In this document: one piece after another, positions 27,901-32,281 of the stretch
How the letters are laid out: each line of letters opens with the position of its first letter
Position numbering within the stretch: the first letter of the stretch is position 1
From: Apostichopus parvimensis
Lineage: Eukaryota; Echinodermata; Holothuroidea; Aspidochirotida; Stichopodidae
DNA length: 32,281 nucleotides
NCBI GenBank assembly: GCA_000934455.1
Contig: KN889702.1
Coordinates: 1-32,281 of the forward strand
Reading direction: 5' to 3'
Position numbers and translations under genes: made by a program
The notes under the pieces: model-generated
What the model was told of the DNA's origin: nothing
The model's input: only the letters and a program-made list of their open reading frames with translations
The model's database searches: none

Positions 27901-30900
27901 TTCACTTAGGCATAAGGACATCAAACTGTTTTATCTTGAAATCTCTGCCTGGCCCTTTTCTGGGTTATATCAAATGAAACTGGGGAGTGACCCCTGTTTT
28001 CAGGACATCCAAGATTCTGTTTGCTTTTGACTTGCACTCTCAGCAGATAGAAAAAGCCCCATGTAGGGATTTGCCACCCATTAAGGGTTGGATAATTCAG
28101 TGGAGAGAAATGCAGGGCTTTTTACTTGTGTCCCTGAGGTAACTCGTTGGGATCATATCCTTACCAAAACTTTACTTGTTGTTTCTTCACATAGATGCAC
28201 TTTGTGAGTAGATTTTAAAATCAGATTGCATTTAAAAAATCAAAGACCTCAAAAAAGTTGCTGTGAGCACATCGACTGCAGTGTAGCATGTCTTCTGTAT
28301 CACTTTGTACCCCAAAGTCTTGTTGGTGTCGACAGTGGCGGAGCTAGGGGTCGGGGGGGGCGAGAATGGTCTGTAGGGGCACTATCGATACTATCTAAGC
28401 AGAGCACCACCACAGGTTGGCGCGGAGCGTACAACAATTTTTTGAGTAAAGGTACTCCCTAGATCGCCGGAAATGACCCTTTCCGAGCCTTGCTCATTTG
28501 CAGATGAACGAAGAATAAATAGGTGTCATCGCCATTTTGTCAGAAAATTACACCAACAAAATGTGACAAATGTCAATAGGTATTTGAGAGCGCAATAAAA
28601 AAGTCAATAATCGTGAAAAAGTGGTAAAAAGCTGAAAAGGGCGCCAGCAGTCCATTTGAGTCTGTCAGGGGGGGCATCCGCCCCCCCTGACTGTATGGAC
28701 GCTCCGCCACTGGGTGTCGAGCTAACATGTCATTTGTTAACTATACAAACTCTCTACAGGGATATAATTGATAACTAACATAGAGTTTGCAACCACTTTT
28801 GGCAGGGTTTTATTAAGTTTTGGTCTGTCAGAAATTATCAAAACTACTAAGGTTCTATGGCACAAAACTTGCCATGTTTCTTTGCATTTTTGGTAGCAAT
28901 TTGTCCATTCCTTAAATATGACAGTTGTTTCTTTGGACATGTTTTGTTACATATTATCTTTTCTTGCAGGTGTGATTATGAAGGATGTGCTAAAGCATTT
29001 CCCGTACCAAGTAAACTTAAAGCTCACAAGAAAACGCATGAAGGTTTGTCTCATATTTGAACAACTTTGAATGAGAATTCTCCATTTTCTCCATCCATTT
29101 CCAAGTTTGGCCTTGTTGTAGAAAGTAAAATGCCAAAGCTTTAGCTACAATTTGGTTGGATATGAGAGAACAACAACAGGAGACTCATCTTTATTATCTT
29201 ACAAGCATCCTTTAACTATAAAAATCAATTGTAGTTATATGTCTTTGCTACAAATGTCAACAATGTCTGTGTGTGTGTTCAAATCAAAATATGTAATAAA
29301 ATTTAGCAATTTGCAAACTACAGGTAATAATTTCGTTGTTTGAGAAGTTTACAAAGCAATTAGGTGGGTTTATGCTGTGGTAAAGTACTGTTAGTAGAAA
29401 CTGCTATATGGAATGGGTATCTGGATCATTTATGCAGAGGGCGCCGTCATGTCGGTCCTAACAGAGCCGTGATATATACTCAGGGATGTGCCCAAGCTGG
29501 GCGGCCCCGCCAGCACTGTCTTAAAAATCGTGAATCCCACCCAGCACTATTTTCATCTAAAATCCCGACATTCCTAACAATATATTCAACATAAGTTGGG
29601 CCTAGCCTATGCCAAAATCATACAGACTAATAATGCACCAGTTACACATGCGTGAATCATTACTTACGGCCCTCAATCGGTCCCATGTAAAATCTCTTTG
29701 AAACAAACTAATAACTTTTACCAGCTACGTAATATATTTCACTAAAAAAAAATTAAAAAATGTAAATTGTTAGCAAAACTAGTGCTTGTGTATGTGCTTA
29801 AAATGCTACACAAGTGCCAGCATTTGGCATCTGAGCACCTTCAAAAATCGACACCCCTTCCCCCTTAGACCCCTCCCCCAGGACGGCGATCAGTATACCG
29901 GCACTCAGGAAATCCTGGGCACATCCCTGTATACTGTATACAAATCTCCACAGATGAAGCACCCAAGGTGCAGTGTGTAAAAACTGTATAAGATCTTCAG
30001 CTTTACCACATGCACATGCTTGCCAGGTCATTAATATATAGTTATCATTATTGTTATTACACAAATTGAAATAGTTGCTGTATTTGTAAATTGAGACTAA
30101 AACACTAATTTAAATGTCACTTTAACTTTAAATCTTCAATTTCCTGCAGGGTATACCTGTGAAGTACCTGGATGTGAAACCTTAGTGTTTAAGTGGAGCC
30201 AGATGAGGAAGCACAAAGCAGAAATCCATAACAGAAGTAAGTACTTTCATTAAACAGTGGTATAAATTGTCTTAACCAAGCAGTTAATTTAAATTCTTTT
30301 TGAAAAAGTACTTGATGCTATCCTATACAACTCCATTTATGAACTTGATATGTAATAAGCTTATTGGATTGGGTTGTCAAGATTTGTATCAGATTTTGTA
30401 CTAAGTCTAAGTCAAACATTTTGAAATTTTCCACTTTGAGCTTTCATAAAATTATAATCAAATCACTATTATTTTTGAGTAGGAAAAAATTTTAAAAAAA
30501 CTAGCAAATTGTCTTAGTTTGATGAAGCACAATGTCCATTTTTAGCAATAGTTAGTTGGTTGGCAGAACTTTTGACTAAGTGTGCAAACATAAAAAAAAA
30601 ATAGAAAGCCTTCCTCCTTTGCGGCAGCTGTTTCCGTGGAATTTGATGAAATTTTGCTACAAAGGGAGAATAAAATCCTCTGGCAATGCAGTTTGAATAA
30701 CTTGTCTGGTGAAATTCTCTTTTCATGTAATACTGTTTGCAGCCCTGCCACCATATCTTGGGTGGCGGAGGGGAGGGTGTAGGGATAGGGTAAATAACAA
30801 TCCAAACTAATTGGTTTATTAAAGCACATGATTAACTTGTGTTTCTTGATTGATCAAACAGCACAAGTGGAACCTTGAACTAAGTCAAGCACCCAGTGCT

Positions 30901-32259
30901 TCTGTATGCAAGGTCCTCCAGCATGTTTGCATGTTTAAGAACAATTTTCAAAAGATCATGTCGCTATGATTCAGAGGTATGTAACCATGCAGTACGGACT
31001 ATGCAGATTAGGAACCGTAGGACAGCACCCTCTGTGGCAACACTGGAGTGGCCCCATCACTATGCAAATGCTTCTCGACTCGGGGGTTTCCATGAGCCAT
31101 GCATCTTAATATTGGTATTCAGTTTTCTATACTTTTGTCTTCTTTTCTTTTTATTTTCAGATTTCCCTTGTGAAGAATGTGGGAAAGTTTTCAAAACAAA
31201 CTCTAAGGTAAGAATATTGTCTGAAGATGGCTAAACTTTCAAAACTGTGTCCAAGATGTTCATATGTTCAAAACAAACTCTAAGGTAAGAATATTGTCTG
31301 AAGATGGCTAAACTTTCAAAACTTTCAAAACTGTGTTCAAGATGTTCATATTGCATATTATTTCAAGAACTGCAGTTCTTGAAATAATATGCAATATTTT
31401 GGAGTGATTTACTACATAGGGGTTTTCCCACATGTTGGAATTTTGATTCTCACTGGAACCGAGAAGCACTGTGCATGTTAGTAATAGGCTGCACTGTCTT
31501 TATCAAACAGTTTTCCACAAGTTTCCTCAGTTTGTCACAAGGTTATCGTTTTGTTGTTAGTGACAGGTATTTTGTTTGAATGTCTGAATATGCGCTGTTT
31601 ACAAAGTTTGATTGTGTAGAAACTTTCAAGGATCATTGCCAATTATTTTGGCAAGTGCTAGACATGTGTGATGTGTCAGTGAGTGGGAATGTTCAATTAA
31701 TTTTGCTGTGTACACTTATACAATGCAGTCTTGGACTAACTAGTGAAATTGACTTCTCCACATGGTGAAGGAAGTTAGTAAATTGAATCTTTGATAGCAC
31801 AATTGGCTTTTAGGGCCTGAAGTTTAATAGGTAGCCCACATACAGTAGTAAGGGGTTAAGGCTCTCGGCGCATAGGATTTGTAGAGCCCTGATATGGTGG
31901 AGACTAGTATGTTTTACAGTTGTATTAATATTCAATTTTATAGAAAGCATTTCTACTTTATTAGACTACAAAACCAATGTTTGTTTAGTTGTTCCATTGT
32001 GTCATACAAAAAAATTGAACATTCTTAACCTTCCAAGGCAATAAGGAAATAGATGCGTAACTGTGTTTATAGAAAACATTTAAATTTTATTTTTTTTTTA
32101 ATTTGTGCGAAATTGTTTTTAAATATTGAGCTTATTTTAATTTCCATGTTCTCTTAATCTCTTGTTACTTCTCAGCTGAAGAGTCATTCAAAAGTTCACA
32201 ATATGCAGAGAGAGGTGTTTGAGTGTCCCTATGGGGACTGCCAGAGGTCATATACAAGG
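24839..32259 (+). CDS. GTF3A: Transcription factor IIIA, 8 exons visible, 3' part outside window
   Basis: TFIIIA binds the internal control region of 5S rRNA genes and recruits TFIIIC/TFIIIB and RNA polymerase III; it also binds 5S rRNA itself. Exons 24839-24952, 25183-25283, 26572-26662, 27269-27357, 28970-29043, 30150-30236, 31161-31207 and 32176-32259 join in phase to 229 codons. C2H2 fingers start at Cys13, 43, 73, 103, 133, 160 and 189; finger 8 begins at Cys218 and is cut by intron 8. Finger 7 has C-x2-C where the others have C-x4-C, as in vertebrate TFIIIA. Finger 4 (CGKAFKKHHQLKYH) is very close to the vertebrate protein (CGKAFKKHNQLKVH). An in-frame TAA at 24830-24832 sets the ATG at 24839 as start (A at -3). 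Vertebrate TFIIIA has nine fingers, so fingers 8-9 and the C-terminal tail should lie to the right. Confidence 0.93.
25183..25283 (+). CDS. GTF3A: GTF3A exon 2 (finger 2)
   Basis: KPFACTVEDCYKSFSRKSHL and QRHMKSH complete finger 2 with a KPF start after the TGE linker. It ends in phase 2 (GA|gtaag). Confidence 0.93.
25284..26571. other. GTF3A intron 2
   Basis: The left half shows nothing I can name. A G-rich tract lies near 25885-25910, and a TIR element occupies about 26018-26512. Confidence 0.7.
26018..26512. mobile_element. TIR element in GTF3A intron 2
   Basis: The ends form an inverted pair, agctcccaact (26020-26030) and agttgggagct (26500-26510). Inside are G- and C-rich blocks, ending in cccccaggacggcgat at about 26453-26468. 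That same block lies near the right end of the element at 29481-29929, although the terminal repeats differ. No transposase is present. The target duplication is ambiguous (gctatg occurs at both ends). Confidence 0.6.
26572..26662 (+). CDS. GTF3A: GTF3A exon 3 (finger 3)
   Basis: ECQEEGCMMQFAANESLKRH and VKRVHQERQFK form finger 3, with H-x4-H spacing. It starts after tttcag and ends in phase 0 at gtagat. Confidence 0.92.
27269..27357 (+). CDS. GTF3A: GTF3A exon 4 (finger 4)
   Basis: CTWPDCGKAFKKHHQLKYHT and CQHSGTLPH form finger 4, the closest match to vertebrate TFIIIA in this gene. The donor CAT|gtaagt is in phase 2. Confidence 0.95.
27755..28020 (+). mobile_element. tRNA-derived SINE-like copy 1
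   Basis: tagctcagttgg at 27804-27815 is an exact tRNA D-arm/box A sequence. About 33 bases on, gggtttgaata (27847-27857) is a degraded box B. The surrounding sequence does not fold as a normal tRNA, and the match to a second, more decayed copy continues on both sides. The right boundary is approximate. Confidence 0.6.
28050..28190 (+). mobile_element. tRNA-derived SINE-like copy 2, decayed
   Basis: ccacccattaaggg, then gataattcagtgg and aaatgcagggct follow the same order as cacccaataagg, gaatagctcagttgg and gaatgcagggct in copy 1, about 290 bp upstream. The box A and box B equivalents are too changed to be active. Confidence 0.5.
28333..28712. mobile_element. hAT-superfamily MITE with perfect TIRs and 8-bp TSD
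   Basis: The element starts cagtggcggagc and ends gctccgccactg, a perfect 12-bp terminal inverted repeat. It is flanked by the exact 8-bp duplication ggtgtcga (28325-28332 and 28713-28720). Poly-G and poly-C blocks lie just inside the ends. At 380 bp with no transposase it is non-autonomous. The intact duplication suggests a fairly recent insertion. Confidence 0.92.
28970..29043 (+). CDS. GTF3A: GTF3A exon 5 (finger 5)
   Basis: After tttcttgcag the frame reads CDYEGCAKAFPVPSKLKAHK and KTHE, the whole of finger 5. Vertebrate finger 5 has FSLPSRLKRH at the same place. It ends in phase 1. Confidence 0.94.
29044..30149. other. GTF3A intron 5
   Basis: A TIR element fills 29481-29929. The rest shows only AT-rich sequence and A runs near 29743-29760. 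Confidence 0.65.
29481..29929. mobile_element. hAT-like TIR element in GTF3A intron 5
   Basis: A perfect 14-bp inverted pair forms the ends, cagggatgtgccca and tgggcacatccctg. tatact directly flanks both sides; it is only 6 bp, so the usual 8-bp hAT duplication is imperfect or absent. The block cccccaggacggcgat near 29875-29890 is shared with the element at 26018-26512. Confidence 0.75.
30150..30236 (+). CDS. GTF3A: GTF3A exon 6 (finger 6)
   Basis: GYTCEVPGCETLVFKWSQMR and KHKAEIHNR form finger 6 with H-x4-H spacing. As in vertebrate finger 6 (...SFVGKTW...), the aromatic/Trp pattern differs from the canonical finger. The exon runs from phase 1 to phase 1. Confidence 0.93.
31161..31207 (+). 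CDS. GTF3A: GTF3A exon 7 (first half of finger 7)
   Basis: NFPCEECGKVFKTNSK provides the zinc-binding cysteines (C-x2-C) of finger 7; the histidines come from exon 8. The donor AAG|gtaaga is in phase 0. The last 18 bases and the donor are repeated 77 bp downstream. Confidence 0.9.
31190..31351. repeat. 77-bp tandem duplication that copies the exon 7 splice donor
   Basis: Copy 1 (31190-31266) covers the last 18 bases of exon 7 and the first 59 bases of the intron. Copy 2 (31267-31351) repeats it with a 9-bp internal gain (ctttcaaaa) and one substitution. The second donor, at 31284/31285, is identical to the first over at least 18 bases on the exon side and more than 30 on the intron side. Confidence 0.95.
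31348..31397. repeat. Perfect 50-bp palindrome
   Basis: Around the centre 31372/31373 (ctg|cag) all 25 base pairs match, from 31348 to 31397, with no loop. The core reads tttcaagaactgcagttctt. It overlaps the last bases of the second copy of the duplication. Confidence 0.95.
31398..32175. other. Rest of GTF3A intron 7
   Basis: Apart from the duplication and palindrome at its start, this intron shows nothing I can name. It ends in a pyrimidine-rich tract and acttctcag acceptor. Confidence 0.6.
32176..32259 (+). CDS. GTF3A: GTF3A exon 8 (end of finger 7, start of finger 8)
   Basis: LKSHSKVH supplies the two histidines of finger 7, and VFECPYGDCQRSYTR begins finger 8 (vertebrate: YLCPRDGCDRSYTT). 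It ends in phase 0 at a gtttgt donor; the gene continues beyond the right edge. Confidence 0.9.
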
Positions 32260-32281
32260 GTTTGTTTCTTTCAAACTGTTT

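Larger units (their letters stand above)
27358..28969. other. GTF3A intron 4
   Basis: This intron carries two SINE-like copies (about 27755-28020 and 28050-28190) and a hAT-type MITE (28333-28712). The rest shows nothing I can name. Confidence 0.7.

Overview
The window is eukaryotic genomic DNA: the genes are split by GT/AG introns, there are no operons, and most of the sequence is intron or intergenic DNA rich in small transposons. The frequent AGGCCTA palindrome, the animal-type seven-exon PRPS gene and the mobile elements suggest a marine invertebrate deuterostome, most likely an echinoderm. That is an inference; the sequence alone does not name the species.

Three protein genes can be read exon by exon. 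(1) 2712-6085, plus strand: a small secreted cysteine-rich protein of 128 aa, with signal peptide, a six-cysteine module, one EGF-like domain and a short tail. All junctions are phase 1. A possible alternative last exon lies at 9587-9753 and would give a 160-aa form. (2) 18333 down to 13853, minus strand: ribose-phosphate pyrophosphokinase (PRPS1/2 type). It is complete in seven exons, 360 aa, with a 41-residue N-terminal extension before the usual MPNIKIF start. (3) 24839 to the right edge, plus strand: transcription factor IIIA (GTF3A). Eight exons are visible (229 codons), holding zinc fingers 1-7 and the start of finger 8; the rest lies beyond the window.

PRPS makes PRPP for nucleotide synthesis, and TFIIIA drives 5S rRNA transcription. 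They are transcribed divergently, but 6.5 kb of transposon-rich DNA separates them, so a shared promoter is unlikely. The EGF-type gene is unrelated to either.

The non-genic part holds recognisable repeats: two copies of a TTAA-ended MITE (6527-6895, 17381-17693); a hAT-type MITE with a perfect 8-bp target duplication inside GTF3A (28333-28712); further TIR elements (20421-20880, 22696-23115, 26018-26512, 29481-29929); a fold-back-like element (20934-22313); a non-LTR retrotransposon 3' end in PRPS intron 5; two tRNA-derived SINE-like copies; a 46-bp minisatellite with ABB higher-order structure; and a degenerate ~130-bp tandem repeat.

The most unusual spot is in GTF3A intron 7. There a 77-bp tandem duplication copies the exon 7 splice donor, and a perfect 50-bp palindrome overlaps the end of the second copy.
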